From Desulfobacter sp. (GTDB taxonomy: Bacteria; Desulfobacterota; Desulfobacteria; Desulfobacterales; Desulfobacteraceae), in NCBI GenBank assembly GCA_028768525.1, contig CP054837.1, positions 3,592,001 through 3,656,000 on the forward strand: 64,000 nt of DNA, given 5' to 3'. Shown here one piece after another: positions 42,370 to 49,625 of the stretch. A program made the position numbers and the translations under genes. The notes under the pieces are model-generated. The model did not search any database. It saw nothing but the letters and a program-made list of their open reading frames with translations, and was not told where the DNA came from. Within the stretch, counting starts at the first letter, position 1. Every line of letters starts with the position of its first letter.

Positions 42370-43593
42370 ATGTCATTGGATAAACTCGATATCAGTCTGG
42401 CAGAAGAAATCAATGGTCTGAAGGAAGAGGGACGGGCCAAAATCCCGGAACGGGTCATCACAGAATATATCCCGCCAAAGGGGGCGTTCGGCCCCCGGTA
42501 CCGCCTTGAGGGCAGCGATAATGAATTTATCCGCCTGAACTCCAACTCCTACCTTTCCCTTTCCTTCCACCCCGGGGTGATGAAGGCGGCGGACGAGGCC
42601 ACGGCGGCATTCGGGGTGGGACCGGGCGCGGTGCGTTTCATCGACGGCACCTTCGGCCCCCACGCCCGGCTGGAGGAGCGGATCGCCGATTTTGTGGGCA
42701 AGCCCGGGGCCAAGATTTTTAACTCCGCCTATACCTCCAACTGCGGGCTGGCCCTCTCCATTTCCAATAAAAAGACCCATTGGATCGGGGACCAGCTCAA
42801 CCATAATTCCATTATCCGGGCCATGCGGATTACCAATATCCCCAGCCCCAACAAGGGGATTTTCAAGCACAACGACATGGCGGACCTGAAACGCTGCCTG
42901 GAAGAGGTTTCCCCTGAGATGGAGCGGGTGGTGGTGGTTTTCGACGGCATTTTTTCCATGCGGGGGGACTATGCCCCCATTTCAGAGATTGTGGAGATCT
43001 GCAGGGCCTATGATCACAAGTTCAAGGACGGGGTGATCACCGTGGTGGACGATTCCCACGGCATCGGGGCCTACGGGGCCACCGGCCGGGGCACCCCCGA
43101 ATATGCCGGCGCCTGGCCCGATATCGTTGTGGGCACCTTCGGCAAGGCCTTCGGGGTGAACGGCGGCTTCATCGCCGCCAGCGACACCGTGATCGAAGCG
43201 GTGCGCCAGAAGGCGGACACCTATATTTACACCAACCCCCTGAGTGCGGCGGACTGCGCCGCAGCCACGGCAGCCATAGACATCTGCGACAGCGACGAGG
43301 GCCTGGAACGGCTGGCCCACCTGGGCCGGGTCACCGCCCGGTTCCGGAAGGGCCTGGACGATCTCGGCCTGGAGTCCATCCCCGGCCCCCATCCCGTGGT
43401 GCCCCTGATGGTCCGGGACACGGCCAAAACCCACGAACTGGTGAAGTACCTCTACGACAACGGGGTGCTGGTGGTGGGCCTCACCTTCCCGGTGGTGCCC
43501 AAGGGGGATGAGACCATCCGGTTCCAGATCAACGCCTGCCATACCGAGGCGGATATCGACCGGGTGCTGAACCTGATTGCAAAATTCAAATAA
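42370..43593 (+). CDS. kbl: 2-amino-3-ketobutyrate CoA ligase (glycine C-acetyltransferase)
   Basis: 407-residue alpha-oxoamine synthase that splits 2-amino-3-ketobutyrate with CoA to glycine and acetyl-CoA. PLP lysine in VGTFGKAFGVNGG; PLP-contact VVDDSHGIGAYGATGRG; N-terminal NSYLSLSFHPGV. It completes the threonine-to-glycine pathway with tdh and is followed by a terminator. Confidence 0.95.
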   Translation: MSLDKLDISLAEEINGLKEEGRAKIPERVITEYIPPKGAFGPRYRLEGSDNEFIRLNSNSYLSLSFHPGVMKAADEATAAFGVGPGAVRFIDGTFGPHARLEERIADFVGKPGAKIFNSAYTSNCGLALSISNKKTHWIGDQLNHNSIIRAMRITNIPSPNKGIFKHNDMADLKRCLEEVSPEMERVVVVFDGIFSMRGDYAPISEIVEICRAYDHKFKDGVITVVDDSHGIGAYGATGRGTPEYAGAWPDIVVGTFGKAFGVNGGFIAASDTVIEAVRQKADTYIYTNPLSAADCAAATAAIDICDSDEGLERLAHLGRVTARFRKGLDDLGLESIPGPHPVVPLMVRDTAKTHELVKYLYDNGVLVVGLTFPVVPKGDETIRFQINACHTEADIDRVLNLIAKFK

Positions 43594-43642
43594 AAGTGTG
43601 AACTACGCCTGTCATGCCCCATTGGCAGGATAAGAGATCGGG

Positions 43643-43699
43643 AAAAGGCGGCAGCTTGGAACACCGGGGCGGACAACCCGGAAACGGCTGCCGCTTTTT
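43643..43699. terminator. Bidirectional intrinsic terminator between kbl and element E3
   Basis: GCGGCAGC (43648-43655) pairs with GCTGCCGC (43687-43694), with CTTTTT on the plus strand; on the minus strand the same stem ends in CCTTTTCC. It ends kbl and would also end a minus-strand transcript of the element at 43704-43794, only a few bases away. Confidence 0.8.
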
Positions 43700-43703
43700 C
43701 CAT

Positions 43704-43794
43704 GAATCTCTAATCCCGCTCCATCAAAATCCGTTAAACTCGTCCTTCGTCCTCAGACAAAACGAATTTTGTCCTTCTGCGGAATAAGAGATTC
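43704..43794 (-). ncRNA. GGA-rich stem-loop element E3 (candidate sRNA)
   Basis: 91 nt closed by a 16-bp inverted repeat (43704-43719 and 43779-43794, 14 pairs). On the minus strand the interior has a GACAAAA-TTCG-TTTTGTC hairpin and five A(N)GGA motifs (AAGGAC, GAGGACG, AAGGACG, ACGGAT, ATGGAG). It shares AGGACGA and TTTAACGGA with element E1. An intrinsic terminator follows at once in that orientation. I see no clear promoter. A small MITE is the alternative. The rest of 43795-43941 is AT-rich with nothing recognisable. Confidence 0.4.
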
Positions 43795-43941
43795 TATGAA
43801 AAAACCGCCTGATGCCTTTTTCCGGCCTGCCCGGCCCTCAGTGCAGATTTCCAGGGTTCAACTCATGCTCAATGGCTATGGATCACATAATGTATTGGCT
43901 GGTTCAGGTTGGGCGTTTTTATACAATATCTATTTTTTTGT

Positions 43942-44377
43942 TCAGCGAAAAATGTTCTTGTCCCTGCAATTTTTTAATGCAGAAAAAATGACAACTACGC
44001 CAATGACAATGAAAATCAAAGGTAAAAAAATGTGATGGAAATTGCTGCTGACGATAGCTGTTTCGGGACTTTCTTTTAAAAAAAGCACCTTAATTTTTTC
44101 ACCTTTTTCGGGTGCCATGATCAAATGAGTCTTCACCTTGCTTTTTATAAAATGAATTTTTCCTTGAGTGTCTTCATACTGAACTATCGGTCTGCCCCCA
44201 AAACCAGATCTGCCACCAGCAGGTGCTTTATCGACGATTCCATATACAGAAACCGCCTTGTTAATAAAAATAAAATGCAAGCCAATCTTTATAGGTAAAA
44301 GAAACTAAGATAATCAGCCCAAAGCACAACATCAGTATATTTGGTATTATCTCCCTATCCCATAAATATTTTTTCAT
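43942..44377 (-). pseudogene. DUF3592-type membrane protein, frameshifted
   Basis: Two minus-strand frames together make a normal DUF3592 protein: N-terminal helix (IIPNILMLCFGLIILVSF, then DWLAFYF) in one frame and INKAVSVYGIVDKAPAGG, EKGEKIKVLF and a C-terminal helix (IFLPLIFIVIGVVVIFSAL) in the next. The break is at a T-rich run near 44258-44268, consistent with one extra base. A sequencing error or programmed slippage could also explain it. AT-rich, transferred-looking region; start taken at ATG 44377. Confidence 0.68.
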
Positions 44378-44472
44378 TTGTGTACGTTGGGGTATCCTAT
44401 GGTCAGAGATTCTTTTGCAGCCAAATGTACCAGCAGAGACGCCTAATTGATTCAAGCCCGAACGGCTGCAGC

Positions 44473-44489
44473 ATTATTGGAGAGTATCC
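44473..44489 (-). repeat. 17-bp repeat shared with 13601-13617, copy 2
   Basis: On the minus strand GGATACTCTCCAATAAT, identical to 13601-13617. The DUF3592 pseudogene reads away from it, as the orphan genes do at 13650. Confidence 0.5.
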
Positions 44490-44611
44490 TGTCTATTGCC
44501 GGAATGACAAGGAAATTTGAAATTTTTTCAGAGGGTTCAAATGTTTAGAATCTCTTGTCCCGTATATCTTCTTAAAAAAAAACGGGCGCCTATCATCTTG
44601 GATTATGAAGG

Positions 44612-45154
44612 TTAAAATAGATCCTCACCTTCCATACTTGACATCGCCCTGATTTTTTTTATTTCATTCTTACATAAACCGAGCGCTTCCAAAAAATCCT
44701 GATGGGCCTGTGGTGCGGTTGCTTCAAATTGCATATGCCATTTCCACATCCCCTTATCATCCAACCCGGCGGCACGTAGGAAATTTACCCACATGTCCTT
44801 GGTAACCACCTTGGTATCTTTGAGCAGTTTCGTGTTAGCCAAAAGACCAACTATTATCTTCTGCTGAGTTCGCAGTTGATTAATCTCATCGTTTATTGAA
44901 TTAAGTCTTTGCCTAAGCAGCTCGCCACGATGGGATTTGCCTTGCTTGAGGATCTCCGTAATTTTTTTAAGTGATAAACCGGTACTTCGTAGCAGGCATA
45001 TCTGTTTCAGTTTCTCATAATGTTTATCTGTATAGATTCGGTAATCGCTAGTGGTTCGTTTATCAGGGCTAAGCAAACCGATGGAATCATAATACAGCAA
45101 AGTACTTCTCGAAAGACCAAACTCTTTGGCCAGTTTTGATATAGAATATTTCAT
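44612..45154 (-). CDS. MerR-family regulator with WH-FE-HQ-FLE effector domain
   Basis: 180 residues: MerR winged helix (ISKLAKEFGLSRSTLLYYDS then IGLLSPD), a dimerisation coiled coil (about 80-110) and a C-terminal domain of about 55 residues with WVNFLRAAGLDDKGMWKWHM and AHQDFLEALGL. The last domain is recognisably similar to the whole of the small protein encoded just upstream. GGAA precedes the ATG. It is AT-rich relative to the core genome. Inducer unknown. Confidence 0.85.
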   Translation of the reverse strand: MKYSISKLAKEFGLSRSTLLYYDSIGLLSPDKRTTSDYRIYTDKHYEKLKQICLLRSTGLSLKKITEILKQGKSHRGELLRQRLNSINDEINQLRTQQKIIVGLLANTKLLKDTKVVTKDMWVNFLRAAGLDDKGMWKWHMQFEATAPQAHQDFLEALGLCKNEIKKIRAMSSMEGEDLF

Positions 45155-45211
45155 TATTCATTCCGTTATTCCCCCCGGCACTTAACCGGGGGGCTATGAT
45201 TTCAAACAGTA

Positions 45212-45397
45212 TTATTTACTGCCACTCCTAACCCTAGCGATCCATTCAGAATCGCCGGGCCTAATCCATTCGAGAAAACTCTGATGGCCTTCAGGGTTAG
45301 TCTGCTCGAATACCTGGTGCCATTTGTCCATATCCGATTCAGCTAACCCAATCCGGCGAAACATTTCTTTCCATTGTTCTACAGTTACGTTACTCAT
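45212..45397 (-). CDS. Small protein homologous to the MerR effector domain (61 aa)
   Basis: 61 residues: QWKEMFRRIGLAESDMDKWH and GHQSFLEWI line up with the C-terminal domain of the adjacent MerR protein (shared W, F, GL, M, KWH, FE, P, HQ, FLE at matching spacing). The ATG at 45397 has AAAGGGA at good distance; an upstream in-frame ATG at 45436 would add a basic stretch and has no such site. Same strand as merR with a 57-bp gap. Confidence 0.75.
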   Translation of the reverse strand: MSNVTVEQWKEMFRRIGLAESDMDKWHQVFEQTNPEGHQSFLEWIRPGDSEWIARVRSGSK

Positions 45398-45444
45398 TTG
45401 TATCCCTTTCTTCCTATAATAATATTTTGTTTCCAAGTTCCAAT

Positions 45445-45465
45445 GGTATTCTGGCCAGAATTACC
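45445..45465. promoter_or_regulatory. Candidate MerR operator
   Basis: Perfect 12-bp palindrome TTCTGGCCAGAA flanked by GGTA and TACC, 48 bp upstream of the small gene that heads the merR pair. MerR proteins typically bind such dyads between -35 and -10. Confidence 0.5.
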
Positions 45466-45563
45466 AACTGAGAGTCAATGTAAACTGTAAAGTTATAGAC
45501 GGGTCAATTGTTTTTTTGGGGGGATTAAAGAATATTTTCAGAATCAAAAAGGCTTCACTAATT

Positions 45564-45599
45564 CCAGATTCTGTATCTGAAACCAAATGCAGAATCTGG
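45564..45599 (-). terminator. Terminator-like hairpin
   Basis: CCAGATTCTG and CAGAATCTGG form a perfect 10-bp stem with a 16-nt loop; on the minus strand CCTTTTTG follows a few bases later. It would end transcription from the small genes at 45754-46226. Confidence 0.5.
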
Positions 45600-45753
45600 G
45601 ATTAAACCGCCTTGCAGAAAGGAAGGACATTTAAGTATTCCACCACCCACCGAAAAGCAATCTGATCCCCCCTCAGAAATCCCAACTTTTGTCCGGGTTG
45701 GTTAGGTGAAATCTGTCCGGAAGATTCAGATGGCACTGTGGTGGATGATTTAT

Positions 45754-46002
45754 TTATAGGCTCACGCAACACTCTGATGAGGCCGGGTTTCCACAACATG
45801 GCAAAAGCTTGTTTTCTTCTTGGCACATCTTTTTTTTGCGATACTTGCTGCCCGAGGCGTTACAATATTCTGTTCTGTCGATTATTTTCCATGGATACTT
45901 ACTTTGCTCCGGGTCATTGGGATCCTTTTTAATTTTAATAATCTCTTCAAATGCGTGGCCACATGACCCTATGAGTTCATACTCTCTTATTCTTTTTGCC
46001 AT
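45754..46002 (-). CDS. AT-rich hypothetical protein, possibly frameshifted (82 aa)
   Basis: Unrecognised: MAKRIREYELIGSCGHAFEE at the start, a WKIIDRTEYCNASG centre and a Cys-containing tail (CCGNPASSECC). The ATG at 46002 has GGAAG 5 bp upstream. An A8 run near 45830-45838 is followed in another frame by an open stretch that ends at 45602, right before a terminator-like hairpin, so the gene may have been longer and frameshifted. Confidence 0.4.
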   Translation of the reverse strand: MAKRIREYELIGSCGHAFEEIIKIKKDPNDPEQSKYPWKIIDRTEYCNASGSKYRKKKMCQEENKLLPCCGNPASSECCVSL

Positions 46003-46226
46003 TGTTGCTTCCATGGAGATCTTTGTGTGAATTCTTTATTCAGAAAACATTCTGGAGAGTTAACAATTCCTTTACAAGGCAGCTCCTTTAAGCCAGATCC
46101 AAACGGGAAGGGAGAACCATCTAATTTGCAGAATTGCCTTCTTTCAAGCCGGCCAGTGAAAAAGCTATTGTCAGAACTGCTTTTTATGATTTTTTTATTT
46201 TCCGCGGCGTATTTACAATCAAGCAT
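45987..46226 (-). CDS. AT-rich hypothetical frame overlapping the next gene (79 aa)
   Basis: Open frame with a plausible middle (ERRQFCKLDGSPFPFGSGLK, ELPCKGIVNSPECF) that overlaps the start of the next small gene. No ribosome site is obvious and no family is recognised; it could be a gene remnant. Confidence 0.27.
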   Translation of the reverse strand: MLDCKYAAENKKIIKSSSDNSFFTGRLERRQFCKLDGSPFPFGSGLKELPCKGIVNSPECFLNKEFTQRSPWKQQWQKE

Positions 46227-46567
46227 GGTTTCTCTTTTTTATTGTTTTCAATAGCTAAGCCGGTTTTCTTACCCCAGCATTCGTGGGATGATGGTTGTTT
46301 CGAATATATCGGCATTGGTTCAATCCGCCTACCACGGTCGCCCTTTGCTGTAGTTTGATTGAGGTTTTTATTATTCGAAAATATTGACTAATCAATCCAT
46401 TCTGTTTTGTATATAGGTGTATATACCTAAACTTTAAAATATTCATACCTATCGGCTTCTGGCTGGTAAGCGTAAAATGCAATTGACAGTGAGTTACGGC
46501 GCATAATAAAGAAATGAAAATTTGATTTTAATAAAACTAGCGCTTCTTAAAACGTTCAAGGTTAAAA
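46227..46567. other. AT-rich gap without recognisable gene
   Basis: 341 bp upstream of the histidine kinase. Short open frames exist on both strands but none has a ribosome site or family-like sequence. It presumably contains the kinase promoter; no clear boxes were found. Confidence 0.5.
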
Positions 46568-48097
46568 ATGCTCATACAGCCTTCTGATTCAATCTTATTC
46601 AAAGAAAAGCAAAGACGAACCAACATGAAAAAACAGGTGTCTGCCTTGAATACATTTTGGGTCGTAAAATTTTTGAATCAATATCATAGCGCCGTCAGCA
46701 TCGAAGAGATATTGGAAGATGTTCACCGAGATTGCCCCTTTCTTGTTGAGAATCTGAAAACAGGTTTCATGGAACCGGTAGCGAAAGTTCACTTGCTCGA
46801 CACCGCTTACTGGTTTTCAAATGAATTTATGATTCGGTTGTACGAATGTGTTCAAAAGAGAGTACTCGATCCAAATCTTGGATATAAAATAGGTAAAACA
46901 AGTTATCGGGCCCAGCACATAATAAAAACAGCAATTGGTATACCACTTATGGGGCCCTATACACTCTTAAAAATAATGTCAAAGGAGAATAGAAAGTATA
47001 ACCGAACCAAAGAGAATGTCATTAGAAAGCTTACAAAAGGCCATGTTGTCATAGAGGTAATCCATAAAAAAAATGTTATCATTAATGACTTTGCTTTGGC
47101 ATGGCATATTGGTATTTTTGAATCCTATGCCAGGATTGCAGGCGCAAGCAATGTGGTCGTTAAAGGCCGCAATTTAGAGGAGGGGCCCAAAAAATATGGA
47201 GATCCGGGTCGGGCAAGGTGGGAATTTGACATCCGATTCACCCACCATAACTTTTTCGCACGTATCTTCAATCTGATTATTTCACGTGTCCCCATTGTAA
47301 AAAATACAATCGAAAATGCGAATGCAATTCAAGAAGAGTTCACCGAGCAGATTCTCAATAGAGACAAAATAATCAGGGAAAAGACCCAAAGACTAAATCG
47401 GATCCAGACTAGGATTTTTAAGGCCGAACGTCATGCAATCGAGCAGCAACTAAAGAATATTTCAAAAGAATTGGTGTCCACAGAAGAGCGTGAGCGGCGT
47501 TTGATAGCCGAGGATCTCCATGACAGTATCAGTCAGTCTTTAGCATTAAGTCTATCTAAGCTGAAAAATTTCAATCAGTCTTCTGGCGAAAAAAGTCGAG
47601 ATCTCGAAATTGTAGAGTCCGCTCTGGAGCAAGTGGTGTCAGATATTCGGTCTCTCACATTCCAGATAAATCCTCCAATTTTATATGATTTGGGTCTTAA
47701 GGCCGCAATTGAGTGGATTGTTGCAGATCTTGGGAAAAGAAATAATACGCAGATACAATTGAATGACAACATTAGTGGTCCAATTCTTCTTGAAGAACCC
47801 CTCAAAACAGTGATGTACAGAGCAATCCGGGAGATCGTCATAAATGTCATCAAACATGCCACAGCAAACCAAGTACAGGTAACGTTGTCAACTTTTGAGA
47901 ATTCATATGTAGTTAGCATTGAAGATGATGGTATTGGTTTTGATCTCGCACAATTTGGAGGTAAGAATAAAAAAGGGTTCGGATTATTCAGCATAAATGA
48001 AAGACTGAAGGCTTTTGGTGGTGAAATGGAGATAGACACTGCGCCTGGCAAAGGGGTTCATGTGATGCTGATCGCTCCGATGAAAGGTTCAAAATAA
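46568..48097 (+). CDS. NarL-type sensor histidine kinase with orphan N-terminal domain
   Basis: 509 residues. The first ~260 form an unrecognised domain (GYKIGKTSYRAQHIIKTAIG, GHVVIEVIHKKNVIINDFAL) without obvious transmembrane segments, then a coiled coil (about 265-310), the HisKA_3 motif with the phosphorylated His in AEDLHDSISQSLALSLSKL, and an ATPase (INVIKHATANQ, EDDGIGFDL, GFGLFSINERL). It is 4 bp from its response regulator. The pair is clearly more AT-rich than flanking housekeeping genes. AAGG precedes the first ATG; an ATG at 46625 is an alternative start. Confidence 0.88.
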   Translation: MLIQPSDSILFKEKQRRTNMKKQVSALNTFWVVKFLNQYHSAVSIEEILEDVHRDCPFLVENLKTGFMEPVAKVHLLDTAYWFSNEFMIRLYECVQKRVLDPNLGYKIGKTSYRAQHIIKTAIGIPLMGPYTLLKIMSKENRKYNRTKENVIRKLTKGHVVIEVIHKKNVIINDFALAWHIGIFESYARIAGASNVVVKGRNLEEGPKKYGDPGRARWEFDIRFTHHNFFARIFNLIISRVPIVKNTIENANAIQEEFTEQILNRDKIIREKTQRLNRIQTRIFKAERHAIEQQLKNISKELVSTEERERRLIAEDLHDSISQSLALSLSKLKNFNQSSGEKSRDLEIVESALEQVVSDIRSLTFQINPPILYDLGLKAAIEWIVADLGKRNNTQIQLNDNISGPILLEEPLKTVMYRAIREIVINVIKHATANQVQVTLSTFENSYVVSIEDDGIGFDLAQFGGKNKKGFGLFSINERLKAFGGEMEIDTAPGKGVHVMLIAPMKGSK

Positions 48098-48101
48098 AAA
48101 T

Positions 48102-48758
48102 ATGGTTGATAAAAAGATTAGAATCTTACTTGTCGATGATCATGAAATCTTAAGACATAGCCTGAAAAGGGCTTTGGAGCAGCATCCAGATCTCAAAGTT
48201 GTAGGCGACACAAATAATGGATTGGATGCAGTTAGGTTGGTAAATTTATTATATCCTAAATTGGTGTTAATGGACATTAGTATGCCCGATCTCAACGGTG
48301 TTGAGGCAACAAAAGAAATAATCAAATCTCACCCTGACACCAATGTGATTGCGTTGTCTATGATGTGTGATGAATACTCTGTTAAACGGATGCTGGCAGC
48401 AGGGGCAAACGGTTTCATATTAAAATCATGTCCGTTTGAAGAATTATACAATGCGATAAAAAAAGTGAATTCCGGAGACAGATATCTGTGCTCTGAAGTC
48501 CTGGATTTTGTGATAGAAACAATTCAGAATCCGGAAATTAAGGAAACGGAATCCATGGTTGAAAAATTAACACTCAGGGAGCTTAACGTTTTGCAACTGA
48601 TTGCAGAAGGAAATACAAGCGTTGAAATTTCTAACAAACTTGAAATAAGCAAGCGCACTGTTGATATCCACCGGAGTAATATAATGAACAAGCTCAATAC
48701 AAGAACAATAGCTGGTTTGACAAAACTGGCTGTTAAAGAAGGGTTAACTGATCTTTAA
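48102..48758 (+). CDS. NarL/LuxR-family response regulator
   Basis: 218 residues: receiver domain with LLVDDHEILRHSLKRAL and phosphoacceptor Asp in KLVLMDISMPDLNGVEA, then a LuxR HTH (LTLRELNVLQLIAEGNTSVE, SKRTVDIHRSNIMNKL). It is the partner of the histidine kinase 4 bp upstream. Targets unknown. Confidence 0.93.
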   Translation: MVDKKIRILLVDDHEILRHSLKRALEQHPDLKVVGDTNNGLDAVRLVNLLYPKLVLMDISMPDLNGVEATKEIIKSHPDTNVIALSMMCDEYSVKRMLAAGANGFILKSCPFEELYNAIKKVNSGDRYLCSEVLDFVIETIQNPEIKETESMVEKLTLRELNVLQLIAEGNTSVEISNKLEISKRTVDIHRSNIMNKLNTRTIAGLTKLAVKEGLTDL

Positions 48759-48933
48759 TGATCCGGCTCAGAAATAGCTGAGATATGGTTAACCACATTT
48801 TAAAAACAAGATGGCTTTTAGCGAAACGGTCCAATCACCACATATTGTGACAGCCGCGACCGGCCTCCCCGCCCCGGTGTCTTGCAATATCCCTTTGACG
48901 TCACCGTGCCATTTGGTGAAACCGGAAAAACTA

Positions 48934-48972
48934 AAGCTGTGCCTGCGGCGATCCGCGGGCACAGCTTTTTTT
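48934..48972. terminator. Bidirectional intrinsic terminator
   Basis: GCTGTGCC (48936-48943) pairs with GGCACAGC (48958-48965), extended by GC-rich inner pairs; TTTTTTT follows on the plus strand and a T-rich run on the minus strand. It separates the response regulator from the convergent Cache-like gene. Confidence 0.85.
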
Positions 48973-48987
48973 GTCCAGGCCGGATAT

Positions 48988-49371
48988 TTATTCAGAGTAT
49001 CCGCTGCCCACGATCAGGCCGCTGACCGTGGTTTTGACATAGGAATGTTTCTGTTTTTCCTTCCAGACATAATCCACCCACACCCCGGTGGATTTTGATC
49101 CCAAAAGGGCTTCATAGACCGGGGGGGCTTTTTTCTTGAGGCTCTGGCCGGCCAGGGAGGGGTGGACCACCAGGACGCCGTTTTTTTTCATGATAAAGGC
49201 ATAGGGATTGTAATCATTGGAATTAAATGAAGCAGGTGTTTTTCCTTTGTTGATTTCACTGACAATGCCGTCCACATTTTTTTTGATGGCATCCTTGTCT
49301 GCAGCCAATGACATCATGGGCCACAAAAAAAGTACGCATGCCGTGCAGACCACAAAATAAAACTTCCTCAT
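48988..49371 (-). CDS. Secreted single Cache-like domain protein
   Basis: 127 residues: signal peptide (FYFVVCTACVLFLWPMMSLA) and a small periplasmic domain with PYAFIMKKNGVLVVHPSLAG and TGVWVDYVWKEKQKHSYVKT, the pattern of Cache_2-type ligand domains normally found in chemoreceptors and kinases. Here the domain stands alone without a signalling partner in the same polypeptide. The 254 bp downstream of its start toward rng show no clear motif. Confidence 0.78.
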   Translation of the reverse strand: MRKFYFVVCTACVLFLWPMMSLAADKDAIKKNVDGIVSEINKGKTPASFNSNDYNPYAFIMKKNGVLVVHPSLAGQSLKKKAPPVYEALLGSKSTGVWVDYVWKEKQKHSYVKTTVSGLIVGSGYSE

Positions 49372-49625
49372 GATAACGCCTCCTTTTGGAATATAGTTGA
49401 TATCGGCCGATGCGGATCCGGCCGTGTTTATCAGGGCCAGGCCCTGTTTCTATTGGCTTGCTGCGTGATTTCAGCCGGGAGGAAGGGCGTCAGCATCCAT
49501 TTGGAGTTCGTTTCTGACGAATCTAAAAAGAAATCAATTTATGAAGGTGATTCATTCAATAGGGGCATTGATAGTATGAAATTTTGAAAAATGCAAGAGG
49601 TTTATTTGGGGGCCGCCCGGGCCTT

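Noticed and set aside
43704..43794. Hammerhead ribozyme core in element E3 (CTGAGGA...GAA)
   Set aside because: The required stem II followed by GAAA and a cleavage triplet cannot be placed.
49372..49625. GGCCG...CGGCC and CAGGGCCTGGCCCTG inverted repeats upstream of the Cache-like gene
   Set aside because: Short palindromes expected by composition, with no T-tract or operator-like placement.
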